Shown here one piece after another: positions 8,149 through 16,409 of a stretch of 64,000 nt of DNA. Source of the stretch: Amycolatopsis acidiphila (lineage in GTDB: Bacteria > Actinomycetota > Actinomycetes > Mycobacteriales > Pseudonocardiaceae); NCBI RefSeq assembly GCF_021391495.1, contig NZ_CP090063.1, positions 4,526,001-4,590,000 on the forward strand. Reading direction: 5' to 3'. The notes under the pieces were generated by a model. That model had not been told where the DNA came from. It worked only from the letters and a program-made list of their open reading frames with translations, and did not search any database. A program made the translations under genes and the position numbers. Positions within the stretch are counted from its first letter, which is position 1; each line of letters starts with the position of its first letter.

Positions 8149-8680
8149 TCAGCTCCGCCAGCCGTGAAAGCGCTTCCCGGACGTTGTCCTCGGTGGCCCC
8201 GGCACGCGCTTCGGCCACAGTGAGCCAGCGCAGCGGTGCGTCGGGCCGCTCGGGGCGGACCGCGTCCGGCTCGCCGGTCGCGAGCACGAAGCGCAGGTCC
8301 GCGTGCTCGTGTGCCGGTTCATCGCCCTTGGCGGCCACCGGGACCACGACCACCTGCAGCAGCGACGCGTCCGGCCAGGGAACCAGGTCGGCGAGTCCGG
8401 TCTCCTCCCGGCCCTCGCGCAACGCCACGGCGATCGGCTCGCGCTCCCCCGGGTCGCCGTGCCCGCCGACCTGGAGCCAGCCGCGCTGACGTGGATGCCA
8501 CCGCAGCAGCACGCGACCGGTGCCGGGATGCACCACGAACGCGGAGGCGGTGACGTGCAAGGGGTGTACCCGCCGCCAGGGGTCGGCCGCCGAGCCGGCC
8601 AGCGTGCGCACCCTGGCGACATCGGCGGCTTCGGTGGCGGTCCTGGGCCGGTATCCGGCGAGCAGCTCGGCGACGGTCAC
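8111..8680 (-). CDS. Nudix hydrolase
   Basis: A 189-residue Nudix-fold protein. The Nudix box is complete: GHGDPGE, then seven residues, then REGREETG, giving the GX5EX7REUXEEXG pattern that coordinates the metal. It is expected to cleave nucleoside-diphosphate-linked substrates; the specific substrate is not evident. The GTG at 8680 is preferred. A TAGGGT hexamer 7 bases upstream suggests a leaderless transcript. The longer frame to 8746 begins with low-complexity residues. The 3' end overlaps the convergent SDR by 38 bases. Confidence 0.85.
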   Translation of the reverse strand: MTVAELLAGYRPRTATEAADVARVRTLAGSAADPWRRVHPLHVTASAFVVHPGTGRVLLRWHPRQRGWLQVGGHGDPGEREPIAVALREGREETGLADLVPWPDASLLQVVVVPVAAKGDEPAHEHADLRFVLATGEPDAVRPERPDAPLRWLTVAEARAGATEDNVREALSRLAELITGAGPVSARTP

Positions 8681-8940
8681 GGGGGCGACCCTAGCTTGTG
8701 TTTCATCAGCGGTGGAGCCGCTTGCGCCTGCGCCGTCTGCTTGCACCGCCGCGGGTTTGACTGGGGCAGCCGCGCGGAGCGCGTCGGTTGAGGGTGGTGG
8801 TGGGCCGGCGGGTGGGCGGTTCCTCGCGAGGACAGCGCCGACGTGGTGACCTGGCGGTCATGAGGAGGCGATCCCACAGCGAGGAGCCGCCTCAGGTTCC
8901 GCCACCCGCACCGGCCCGCAAGCCACGTCCGAAACAGTCA

Positions 8941-9717
8941 CTAGCCGGGAACGTCGAACTGGTATCCCTGCGCCACGAGCCAGGGCAGCAGCACGCCGAG
9001 CGCCTCGACGGTCTGCGCCCGCTTGCCGCCACCGTCGTGCAGCAGGACGACCGCACCGGGCTGGACGGTCTGCTGCACCGTGGTCACGATCTGCGCGGTG
9101 CCGGGCAGCGTCCAGTCGCGCGAGTCCACGCTCCAGGACAGCGGCTTCATCCCCTCCCGCGCGGTGACCTCGCGCATCACGTCCGACCAGGACCCGCCGG
9201 GCGCGCGGAAGTAGGACACCGGCACGTCGGCGTCGGCCGCGACCTGCAGGTCGGACCAGCAGCCCGCGATCTCCGCGGTGACCCGCTGCTCGGTGCGCTT
9301 GTCCAGGTCCTCGTCGTGGCTGACGGTGTGGTCGCACAGCCGCATGCCGTGGGCGAGCACGGCACGCACCAGCTCGGGATGACGGGTCACGTTGGCGCCG
9401 ATCATGCAGAAGGTCGCCACCGCCCCGGCGCGTGAGAGCGCGTCGAGGATCTGCGGGGTGTAGACGGGATCGGGGCCGTCGTCGAAGGTGAGCGCGACGA
9501 ACTTGCCGGTGCGGGCGGTGTGGCGCACCAGACCGGCCGGCTCGGGTGCGGCGGCGGGGGCCTCGGCCATGGCCTGCGCCGCGGCGACCGGTGCCGGGCT
9601 CGGGGCGCCCTCGGCGGAGTGGAACATCGAGACCGTCGCCGTGACGGCCACGACGAGTGCGCTGAGCAGCACCGCCCACCGGTAGCAGTACGGCGGGCGC
9701 AGCACCCGGTAGCGCAT
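8941..9717 (-). CDS. Polysaccharide deacetylase (NodB homology, secreted or membrane-anchored)
   Basis: A 258-residue CE4-type deacetylase. A single N-terminal hydrophobic segment (about residues 14-32) serves as signal or anchor, followed by an Ala/Pro-rich linker. The NodB domain shows TFDDGPD (Asp79-Asp80), the metal-binding DHTVSH (His130, His134), RAPGG, the WSVDSRDW strand and LLHDGG. These are the standard catalytic motifs for removing N-acetyl groups from peptidoglycan or chitin oligomers. ATG at 9717 with GGAGG upstream is preferred to the GTG-type extension at 9738. The chitinase downstream at 11849-13072 makes chitin-derived substrates plausible but unproven. Confidence 0.9.
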   Translation of the reverse strand: MRYRVLRPPYCYRWAVLLSALVVAVTATVSMFHSAEGAPSPAPVAAAQAMAEAPAAAPEPAGLVRHTARTGKFVALTFDDGPDPVYTPQILDALSRAGAVATFCMIGANVTRHPELVRAVLAHGMRLCDHTVSHDEDLDKRTEQRVTAEIAGCWSDLQVAADADVPVSYFRAPGGSWSDVMREVTAREGMKPLSWSVDSRDWTLPGTAQIVTTVQQTVQPGAVVLLHDGGGKRAQTVEALGVLLPWLVAQGYQFDVPG

Positions 9718-9844
9718 CTCCACCTCCAGCCCGGACACCCGGCGGAGTCAACTTGTCGACTCGCGCTGCACGATAGGGTGAAGGAAGGAGAAATCGGGGG
9801 AACTCGCCCGGAGTTTCGTGTCGTGGCGCCCGGAACCCCGGGGG

Positions 9845-10216
9845 TCATTCACGGGCGAGCGCGGCCCACTTCAGCTTTTCCTGTTCGCGGCGGGGAAGCC
9901 CGGCGACCACGAGGTCGTAGGAGTCCTCGATCATCTCGCGCACGAGCCGGTCGGGCACCGAGCCGTCCACGACGACGGTGTTCCAGTGCCGCTTGTTCAG
10001 GTGGTAACCGGCGGTGATCACCGGGTACTGCAGGCGCAGCTGCACCGCGACGTCCGGCTCGCACTTGAGGCTCACCCGCAGCGGCGCGCTGCGCAGCGGG
10101 CACAACGCGAACATCTTGCCCGCGACCTTGAACACGCTGCTGGCCTCGTCGAAGGGGAACTCCTCCCGCGCGCCGGGCAGGCCCAGGCAGACGCGCTTCA
10201 GCTCCGCGGGCTTCAT
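9845..10216 (-). CDS. MmcQ/YjbR family protein
   Basis: A 123-residue protein of the YjbR/CyaY-like fold. It begins with the usual CLGLPGAREEFPF, followed by the conserved FKVAGKMFAL, SLKCEP and the terminal GYHLNKRHWNTV that mark the family. It is often called a DNA-binding protein, but the biochemical role is unsettled. It begins 9 bases downstream of the stop of the pentapeptide-like membrane protein (10226), so the two may be co-transcribed. Confidence 0.88.
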   Translation of the reverse strand: MKPAELKRVCLGLPGAREEFPFDEASSVFKVAGKMFALCPLRSAPLRVSLKCEPDVAVQLRLQYPVITAGYHLNKRHWNTVVVDGSVPDRLVREMIEDSYDLVVAGLPRREQEKLKWAALARE

Positions 10217-10225
10217 GCCGACAGC

Positions 10226-11692
10226 CTAACCCGACTTCCGCACCAGGCCGGTGAACCCGGCGACGAACAGCGTGACGAACGCCCACGCGAGCGCCTGCAG
10301 CAGCCAGCTCGCGGCGACCACCAGCCCGCCGGCGCCCGCGGTGGCGAGCTGGCACCGTTGCTGCACATCGGGTTTGACGAGCGGGGTCGCGGTGTTCAGG
10401 GCCAGCCCCACCTGCTCGACGAGCGCGCAGGAGCCGGGCTGCCCGCCGTGCAGGGTCAGCCCGGCGGGCCCGGCCACCCCGACGACCAGCAGCACCGACA
10501 GCAGGAGCGCGCCGAGCCACCACAGCAGCGCCACGGCCGGGCGGTACCCGAAGCCGACGGTCAGCCCGGTGAGCCGGTGCCACAGCCGGGCGCCCGGCGC
10601 GAGATCGCCGCGGCGCAGCAGATCCCGTTGCCGCGCCAGGTGGATCCGGCGCACGTCGCGCTCGTTGCCCGCGCCGCGGTGCGCGGCCGCGAGCTGGAAG
10701 TACGGCTGGCTGGTGTAGTGCGATGTGCGGTGTGCCAGCAGGTGCAGCCACTCCCCCAGCCGGGCGCCGCGGGGCACGCCGTCGTAGCCGAACCCGTCGA
10801 GCTGCACCAGGCCCGGGGTGAAGGCGACGGGCAGCAGGACGTCGCCGCCGACGTGGGCCTGGGACAGGTTCAGCGCGAGGCTGCCGGGCTCGGCGGCGAA
10901 GGCGTGCCCGTCCAGCGCCGTCAGCCGCCCGCCGATGCGGGCGCCGACGAACCGCAGGGTGCCGTTGTCGCCGCGGCCCTCGGCGTGGAACCCGTTGTCG
11001 AGCATGAGGTTGCTGCGGGTGACGAGGTAGTCGGCGACGAGCGTGGGACCGTGCAGGTTCACCAGCCAGGCGCCGCCGAGGTTCAGCTGCCCGCCCAGCT
11101 CGGCGCCGGAGAGCCGGACCGTGCCGAGCGGGCCGCCGCCCTCGGCGCGGAACCCGCGGTTGAGGAACACCCCGCCCGCGGTGGTGAGGTTGTTGCCGTG
11201 GAAGGCAGGCCCGTCCGGCCCGGTGTTGACCAGGTGCGCACCCGAGAGGTCGAGCACCGACCCGACGTGCGCGGCGGCGAGGTCGACCGTGCCGTCGGCG
11301 CTCGCGCAGCTCAGCCGCGCGCCGACGAGCAGCAGGGCGCGGTCGAACCGCGTCTCGACGGCGACGACGTTCCGCCCCGCCAGCCCGGAAAGGTCCACAG
11401 TGGACAGCCGGGCGCCGCTGAGCACGACCGGCTCGGTGGTGCGGCAGTCGACCAGGCGCAGCGGCAGCCTGGTCTCGACCTCGCCGAGGTCGAGCCCGCC
11501 GGCCAGCTCCGCGCCCCGCAGCCGGATGCCGCGCGGGTCCGGCCCCGCGCCGTCCGGCCACGGGAACCGGCCGAGCAGCATCCGGCGGATCACCTCGCCG
11601 CGTACCGGTTCCCCGGCCGCGTCGAACCACTCCCCGCTCGCCACCGCCTTGGCCAGCCCGCGCTCGGCGGCGGTCGGCGTCTCCTCGTCCAC
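10226..11692 (-). CDS. Membrane-associated protein with pentapeptide-like repeats
   Basis: A 488-residue protein. After about 45 residues of helical N-terminus come many turns of a beta-helix-like repeat in which Leu/Val and Ala/Gly recur about every five to ten residues (for example LRGAEL, LSGARL, LSGAHL, LSGAEL). Residues about 310-365 look helical and contain the RIHLARQRDLLRRGD segment. Two or three membrane helices finish the protein, with a loop carrying a Cys pair (PGSCAL and QQRCQL). Streptomyces relatives are sometimes labelled membrane-associated oxidoreductase, but I see no cofactor motif. Function unknown. Confidence 0.75.
   Translation of the reverse strand: MDEETPTAAERGLAKAVASGEWFDAAGEPVRGEVIRRMLLGRFPWPDGAGPDPRGIRLRGAELAGGLDLGEVETRLPLRLVDCRTTEPVVLSGARLSTVDLSGLAGRNVVAVETRFDRALLLVGARLSCASADGTVDLAAAHVGSVLDLSGAHLVNTGPDGPAFHGNNLTTAGGVFLNRGFRAEGGGPLGTVRLSGAELGGQLNLGGAWLVNLHGPTLVADYLVTRSNLMLDNGFHAEGRGDNGTLRFVGARIGGRLTALDGHAFAAEPGSLALNLSQAHVGGDVLLPVAFTPGLVQLDGFGYDGVPRGARLGEWLHLLAHRTSHYTSQPYFQLAAAHRGAGNERDVRRIHLARQRDLLRRGDLAPGARLWHRLTGLTVGFGYRPAVALLWWLGALLLSVLLVVGVAGPAGLTLHGGQPGSCALVEQVGLALNTATPLVKPDVQQRCQLATAGAGGLVVAASWLLQALAWAFVTLFVAGFTGLVRKSG
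11393..11405. repeat. GTCCACNGTGGAC palindrome, copy 1
   Basis: GTCCACAGTGGAC, inside the pentapeptide-like gene. On the coding strand it reads GTCCACTGTGGAC and encodes S-T-V-D with the rare Thr codon ACT. Confidence 0.8.
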
Positions 11693-11848
11693 GCCGGGCA
11701 GACTACGGCTTTCCCGCGCCCGCCGGGCCGGAACGCCGCACCGACACGGGATCGGTTCGACCCGGCGACCTGCAGCGGCATCGCCCGGCAGCCGCTGGAC
11801 TTCACCCCCTGAGGAGAGCGGTCTCCCGCCCTCCTCAGGTGACCGGGC

Positions 11849-13072
11849 TCAGCAGCCGCCGTTGTCGGCCCAGACACCCGCCGGGCCGCCCGGGGTGTCG
11901 CCGTAGGTCCACCACTTCGCGGTCCACTTGTGTCCGTTGTAGGAAACAGTCGCGCCGCCGTTGTACGCCGTGGTGGCGTTCCAGGCCGCGACGGCGCAGC
12001 TGCCCCCGCCGCCGGTCGTGGTCGTCGTCGTGGTGGCCGGGGCGGTCGTCGTCGTGGAGACCGGCGGGGTCGCCCCGGCGAACTTCGCGGTGAACTTCGT
12101 GAAGTCCCAGTCACTCTGCGGCACGTTGCTGCACACGCCGTTGTCCGTGGTCGTGGTGCAGGCCCGGTCCCGGTTGACCGACCAGTACGTGAACCGGCCG
12201 AGGCGGTGGCTCGTCGCGTAGTCCAGGACGGTCTGGAAGTCCGCCTGGTAGAAGTACTCCGCGGCGTCGCTCTTGCCGTTCATGCCGGAGAACCCCTCGT
12301 GCGCGTAGGCGGTGGCGCTGTCCCAGCCGAGGTGACTCATCAGCAGCGAGTGGAAGGCCTCCAGTGCCGAGGTCTGGCTCGCGGCGCCGTTGAACCCGCC
12401 GTCGAAGGGCATGATCGAGAAGTTGTCCGGGGTGAAGCCGAGGGCCTTGGCCTTGTCGAGCAGCTGGGTGCCGAACCAGCCGGTGCCGGCGGCGGTGCCC
12501 GGCATGGTGACCGAGACGAACAGCCCGGAGTTGGCGCGCTGCAGGATCTGTGCCGCGCCCAGCTCGTTGCCGATCGCGGCGTCGTTCTCGTACTCGGGCT
12601 CTTCGAGGTCGAAGTCGATGGCGTGCAGCCCGTACTTGTCGATCACCTGCTGGTAGGCCGCGGCGGAGGCGGCCGGGGTGGCGCAGGTCTGGCCGAGCTT
12701 GGTGCCGCCGTAGCCGCCGACCGAAACCGAGACGTCGCCGCCGGCCGAACGGATCCTGCCGATGACGCCGGCGACCGCGGTGTCCGACGAGACCGCGGAG
12801 GTGCCGTCCCAGGTGGGCGTGCAGCCACCGCCGTTCGGGGCGAGGATGAACGCCAGCTGGAAGGCCTTCTGCCCGGTCGCGGCCATCACGGCGACCGGGT
12901 CGGGCGGGTTGTTGCTCTGGGGCATGAGATAGGGCGCCGAGGCGTACCAGTTGCTGCTCAGCGCGGTCGTGCCGACGGCGGCCGAGGCCCCGGCGTGCGA
13001 GACGAGCGTGAGCGCGGTACCGGCGACGACCGCGGCGGTGGCGAGTAGGGAGGCGATTCTCCGACGGTGCAC
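11849..13072 (-). CDS. Secreted GH18 chitinase with C-terminal chitin-binding module
   Basis: A 407-residue extracellular chitinase. Residues 1-31 are a Sec signal peptide with twin basic start and ASA-type cleavage site. The GH18 barrel follows; strand 4 carries AIDFDLEE with Asp153, Asp155 and the catalytic acid Glu157. A Thr-rich linker (about 327-350) leads to a CBM5/12-type module with the aromatic AKWW signature near residue 387. The GTG at 13072 is preceded by GAGGAGG. Two DasR-type direct repeats lie on its promoter (13112-13153), predicting repression lifted by N-acetylglucosamine metabolites, as in Streptomyces chitinases. Confidence 0.93.
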   Translation of the reverse strand: MHRRRIASLLATAAVVAGTALTLVSHAGASAAVGTTALSSNWYASAPYLMPQSNNPPDPVAVMAATGQKAFQLAFILAPNGGGCTPTWDGTSAVSSDTAVAGVIGRIRSAGGDVSVSVGGYGGTKLGQTCATPAASAAAYQQVIDKYGLHAIDFDLEEPEYENDAAIGNELGAAQILQRANSGLFVSVTMPGTAAGTGWFGTQLLDKAKALGFTPDNFSIMPFDGGFNGAASQTSALEAFHSLLMSHLGWDSATAYAHEGFSGMNGKSDAAEYFYQADFQTVLDYATSHRLGRFTYWSVNRDRACTTTTDNGVCSNVPQSDWDFTKFTAKFAGATPPVSTTTTAPATTTTTTTGGGGSCAVAAWNATTAYNGGATVSYNGHKWTAKWWTYGDTPGGPAGVWADNGGC

Positions 13073-13106
13073 TTGTCCTCCTCGGAAACGGGAGCTGCGC
13101 TCCCCG

Positions 13107-13136
13107 TAATCTGGACTAGACCATTGCGGAGGTCAA
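13107..13136 (-). promoter_or_regulatory. Chitinase promoter
   Basis: On the minus strand, TTGACC (13136-13131) is followed after 17 or 18 bases by CAGATT or AGATTA (13113-13107). This resembles a primary-sigma-type promoter directing transcription toward the GTG at 13072. One DasR-like box lies within the spacer. Confidence 0.6.
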
Positions 13137-13153
13137 GGCTTTGGACTGGACCA
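13112..13153. promoter_or_regulatory. Two DasR-type boxes upstream of the chitinase
   Basis: TGGACTAGACCA (13112-13123) and TGGACTGGACCA (13142-13153) are 12-mers spaced exactly 30 bases start to start. They match the DasR dre core TGGTCTAGACCA with one and two mismatches, and the direct-repeat arrangement known from Streptomyces chitinase promoters. The promoter-proximal box lies between the -35 and -10 hexamers, the other just upstream of -35. No DasR gene is in the window. Confidence 0.72.
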
Positions 13154-13315
13154 CTACCGGAGGACCGACTTTCGTCCGGCGAATCCGGGCATTTCGCAGC
13201 GGTGAGACGTCGCTGCCGCCGCCTGCCGATCCCGGACGACGCGTCCCGGAAATCCGGGGTCCCCTTCCGGGGAGTTCCCGATGCGGCGCGGCGCCGTGGG
13301 CGGGATCGTGGAGGC

Positions 13316-13510
13316 ATGACGAACACGAAGACGTTGACCAGGTCGCGGTCGGACCGCGTGATCGCCGGTGTCTGCGCCGGCCTCGCCGAGCGGATGGGCT
13401 GGCGCCCCGGCACCGTGCGACTGCTGTTCGTGCTGTCCTGCCTGCTGCCGGGCCCCCAGTTCCTGATCTACCTCGTGCTCTGGGCGATCATGCCGCGGGG
13501 CGAGCGCTGA
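13316..13510 (+). CDS. Small PspC-domain membrane protein
   Basis: A 64-residue protein consisting of one PspC domain: a basic N-terminus (TRSRSDRVIAGVCAGLAER) and a single hydrophobic helix ending in LVLWAIMPRGER. This is the standard phage-shock-protein-C layout. ATG at 13316 has GGAGG 3 bases upstream; the longer frame from 13067 runs through the chitinase promoter and is not used. Actinobacterial stand-alone PspC proteins are thought to act in envelope stress; no PspA is nearby. Confidence 0.85.
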   Translation: MTNTKTLTRSRSDRVIAGVCAGLAERMGWRPGTVRLLFVLSCLLPGPQFLIYLVLWAIMPRGER

Positions 13511-13594
13511 GCGCCTGGCTGTCGCGGCAGGCGCTGCGGATGCTCGGGGACGACGCGAACTAGGATCGTCGCCGACGCCACGAGAGGAATGCGC

Positions 13595-14146
13595 GTGACC
13601 CGCTGTGCCTGGGCCCTCGGCTCGGAGCTGATGACCACCTACCACGACACCGAGTGGGGCCATCCGTCCCACGACGACCGGTACCTGTTCGAGCTGCTGC
13701 TGCTCGAAGGCGCGCAGGCCGGGCTGTCGTGGTCGACAGTGCTGAACAAGCGGGAGAACTACCGCAGCGCGCTCGACGGGTTCGACTTCGCCCGGATCGC
13801 CCGCTACGACCAGGCGAAGCTCGACCGGCTCCTGCTCGACCCCGGCATCGTGCGCAACCGGCTCAAGATCTCCTCGACGGTGAAGAACGCGCGGGCGTTC
13901 CTCGCGGTGCGCGAGGAGTTCGGCACGTTCGACGCGTACCTGTGGCAGTGGGTCGACGGCACCCCGGTCGTCCACCGCCGCGGTCCCGCGGTCCCGCCGC
14001 CGGCGAGCACCGAGCTGTCGGACCGGATCTCGAAGGACCTCAAGCGCCGCGGCTTCACCTTCGTCGGCACCACGATCGTCTACGCGTACCTGCAGGCGGT
14101 CGGCGTCGTCGACGACCACGTGACGGGCTGCACCGCCATCCGGTGA
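13595..14146 (+). CDS. tag: DNA-3-methyladenine glycosylase I
   Basis: A 183-residue base-excision enzyme of the Tag family. It begins TRCAWA and keeps the zinc-snap ligands at both ends: Cys and His in RCAW / YHDTEWG, then His and Cys in DHVTGC. The EWGHPSHDD and LSWSTVLNKRENYR blocks are also characteristic. GTG at 13595, 7 bases after GAGAGGA, is a better start than ATG at 13589, which almost touches the ribosome binding site. Removes 3-methyladenine from alkylated DNA. Confidence 0.93.
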   Translation: MTRCAWALGSELMTTYHDTEWGHPSHDDRYLFELLLLEGAQAGLSWSTVLNKRENYRSALDGFDFARIARYDQAKLDRLLLDPGIVRNRLKISSTVKNARAFLAVREEFGTFDAYLWQWVDGTPVVHRRGPAVPPPASTELSDRISKDLKRRGFTFVGTTIVYAYLQAVGVVDDHVTGCTAIR

Positions 14147-14160
14147 GTTCCGGGCGCCCG

Positions 14161-14416
14161 GCGGGTCCACCGATCGTGGACGAGCTGCGGCGGGAGCGGC
14201 CGGCCCGGCTCGAAGGCGGGACCCCGGGCGGCAACGACGCGGTGCCACCGGAGATCGCGCCCACCGCCGAGGTCGGCAACCGCCCCGACGTGCTCGCGGC
14301 CGACATCCCCGCGAGCGGCAAGACCTCGGCCCGCGCGACCGCCCGGCTCTACCCCGCGCTCCTGGACGGCACGTTCGTCCCGGTGCGCCGTGTGGTGGCG
14401 CGAAGGGCGCACGGAC
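14161..14416 (+). pseudogene. Relic of an EstB/beta-lactamase-family serine hydrolase
   Basis: No complete gene lies between tag and nhaA, but the frame starting near 14161 has codon bias like real genes. It reads VGNRPDVLAADIPASGKTSA then RATARLYPALLDG. This resembles the C-terminal third of EstB-type serine hydrolases (NRPEVRAAEIPAA...ARALARLYAAL). The Ser-x-x-Lys and Tyr motifs that would lie further N-terminal are missing, and no start with a ribosome binding site is present. I infer a deletion remnant; the assignment rests on family memory, not a search. Confidence 0.45.
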
Positions 14417-14462
14417 TGCAGGATGACGGTCAGCCGGAGATCCCACGCGCAGGAGGTACCGG

Positions 14463-15866
14463 ATGGGCCGCGGCGAGCGCTTCACCCCGCTGCCGCCCCG
14501 GCCCGGCGGCAGCCGCATCGCGTCCGTGCCGCTGCCCTACTTCTCCCCCGGGCTGCTGCGCTTCCTCGCCCGCGAGTCCGGCAGCGCCGCCGTGCTGCTG
14601 GCCTGCACGCTGGCGGGACTGGTGTGGGCCAACGTCCCCGGCGCGGGCTACGAGGCGTTCTGGACCACCGAGACCCTGTTCCGGGCCGGCTCCTGGGAGA
14701 TGGCGCTGGACCTGCGGCACTGGCTCAACGACGCGGCGATGGCGGTGTTCTTCCTCAACATCGGCCTCGAGATCAGCCGCGAGGTCTCGGTCGGCTCGCT
14801 GCGCGACCGGCGGACGGTGATCGTGCCCGCGCTCGGCGCGGTCGGCGGGCTGGTCCTGCCCGCGCTGCTCTACCTCGCGTTCGAGCACAGCGGCCCGGCG
14901 GCGGCGGGCTGGGGCGTCCCGATGTCCACCGACACGGCGTTCCTGATCGGCATCCTCGCGCTGTTCGGCCCGCGCTGCCCCGACCAGCTGCGACTGTTCC
15001 TGCTCACGCTCGCGATCGTCGACGACATCGGCGCGATCACCGTGATGGCCGTCTTCTACACCGACCACGTGTCGGTGCTCGCGCTGGTGATCGCGGCCGG
15101 CCTCGTCGTGGTGCTCCTGCTGCTGCGCTGGACCGGGGTGTGGCAGCTCGCGCCGTACGTGCTGGTCGGGCTGGCGCTGTGGGTGGCGGTGTTCTCCTCC
15201 GGGGTGCATCCGACACTGGCCGGGGTCCTGGTGGGGCTGATCGTGCCCACGGTGCAACGCGACCCGCACGCGCACGACCGGCTGCGGTTCTACGGGCGCG
15301 CGGTGCTCGAGCACGCCGACCCGTTCCGCGCACGGCTGGCCACGGCCGCGGCGCGGGCCACGGTGCCGGCCGGGGACCGGCTGCAGGACGCGGTGCACCC
15401 GCTGAGCGCGTTCGTCGTGGTGCCGCTGTTCGGGATGGCGAACGCCGGGGTCCGGCTGGACTGGGAGATCCTGCGCGGCTCGCTGACCTCCGGCGTGACG
15501 ATCGGGGTGTTCGTCGCGCTGGTCCTCGGTAACGCGGTCGGTATCTCGGTGATCACCGGTGTCGCGTTGCGGACGGGGCTGGGCGAGCTGCCGGGCCGGG
15601 TCCGCTACGGGCACCTGATCGGCGGCGCCGTGCTGGCCGGGATCGGGTTCACCATCTCGCTGTTCCTGACCGATCTCGCGTTCACGCAGGAGAGCCTGCG
15701 CACCGACGCCAAGATCGGCGTGCTGGCCGGGTCATTGGTGGCCGCCGTGCTGGGCTCGGTGCTGCTGCGCTACCTCGGCGAGCGGCTGCCGCTGTGCTCG
15801 ATCGACACGGCCGCCGGTCCGCCGCCGCTGCCGTCCGGCCCGTGGCGGGACCCGACGCTGGCCTGA
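14463..15866 (+). CDS. nhaA: Na+/H+ antiporter NhaA
   Basis: A 467-residue NhaA antiporter with about 11-12 membrane helices. The ion-binding Asp-Asp pair is at residues 187-188 in LAIVDDIGA, and the FFLNIGLEISRE and PMSTDTAFLIGIL blocks are typical. ATG at 14463 follows AGGAGG. Many actinobacterial NhaA proteins carry a C-terminal DsbA/thioredoxin domain; this one stops after the last helix, and a separate DsbA-like gene lies tail-to-tail 2 bases away (15869-16384). Confidence 0.93.
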   Translation: MGRGERFTPLPPRPGGSRIASVPLPYFSPGLLRFLARESGSAAVLLACTLAGLVWANVPGAGYEAFWTTETLFRAGSWEMALDLRHWLNDAAMAVFFLNIGLEISREVSVGSLRDRRTVIVPALGAVGGLVLPALLYLAFEHSGPAAAGWGVPMSTDTAFLIGILALFGPRCPDQLRLFLLTLAIVDDIGAITVMAVFYTDHVSVLALVIAAGLVVVLLLLRWTGVWQLAPYVLVGLALWVAVFSSGVHPTLAGVLVGLIVPTVQRDPHAHDRLRFYGRAVLEHADPFRARLATAAARATVPAGDRLQDAVHPLSAFVVVPLFGMANAGVRLDWEILRGSLTSGVTIGVFVALVLGNAVGISVITGVALRTGLGELPGRVRYGHLIGGAVLAGIGFTISLFLTDLAFTQESLRTDAKIGVLAGSLVAAVLGSVLLRYLGERLPLCSIDTAAGPPPLPSGPWRDPTLA

Positions 15867-15868
15867 CG

Positions 15869-16384
15869 TCAGCGGCGCAGGCCGAGCGCGCTGCGCAGCG
15901 CGGCGAGCTCCGCGCGCCCGGTGTAGAGGCGGCCGTCGACGAACAGCGTCGGCGTGCCGCGCACCCCGTCCGCGCCGCCCGCCGCGTAGTCGGCTTCGAC
16001 CGCGGGCCGCAGCGCCTGGGCCGGTTCGCCCACCGCGCCGTCCACGCCGAGCTCGGCGGCGTAGCGGGCGAGGTCGGCGTCGGTGAGCCGGTCCTGGTGG
16101 GCGAACAGCAGGTCGTGCATCGACCAGAACCGGTCACCGGCGGCCTCGGCGGCCAGTGCGGCGGTGAGGGCGAACGGGTGCTTCTGGAACAGCGGGAAGT
16201 GCCGGAAGATCAGCCGGACGCGGTCGTCCGCGGCGTCGACGAGCCGGCGCAGCACCGGCGCCGCGGCACCGCAGTAGGGGCATTCGAAGTCCCCGTACTC
16301 GACGACCGTGATGGGCGCGTCCACGGGCCCGTAGCAGTGCCGGTCGAGGTTGACCGTCTCGGTGGCGGCGCCCCGCTGTGTCAT
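15869..16384 (-). CDS. DsbA-like thioredoxin-fold protein
   Basis: A 171-residue DsbA/thioredoxin_4 protein with the redox pair Cys35-Pro-Tyr-Cys38 (DFECPYCG), a helical insertion rich in Phe/Leu, and the cis-Pro loop GTPTLFVDG. No signal peptide is visible, so it is probably cytosolic, unlike secreted DsbA. It is the same kind of domain that is fused to the C-terminus of NhaA in many actinobacteria, and it faces nhaA with a 2-base gap between stops. Confidence 0.85.
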   Translation of the reverse strand: MTQRGAATETVNLDRHCYGPVDAPITVVEYGDFECPYCGAAAPVLRRLVDAADDRVRLIFRHFPLFQKHPFALTAALAAEAAGDRFWSMHDLLFAHQDRLTDADLARYAAELGVDGAVGEPAQALRPAVEADYAAGGADGVRGTPTLFVDGRLYTGRAELAALRSALGLRR

Positions 16385-16409
16385 GGAGCGAGTCTAGGCC
16401 GGGCGTCCG

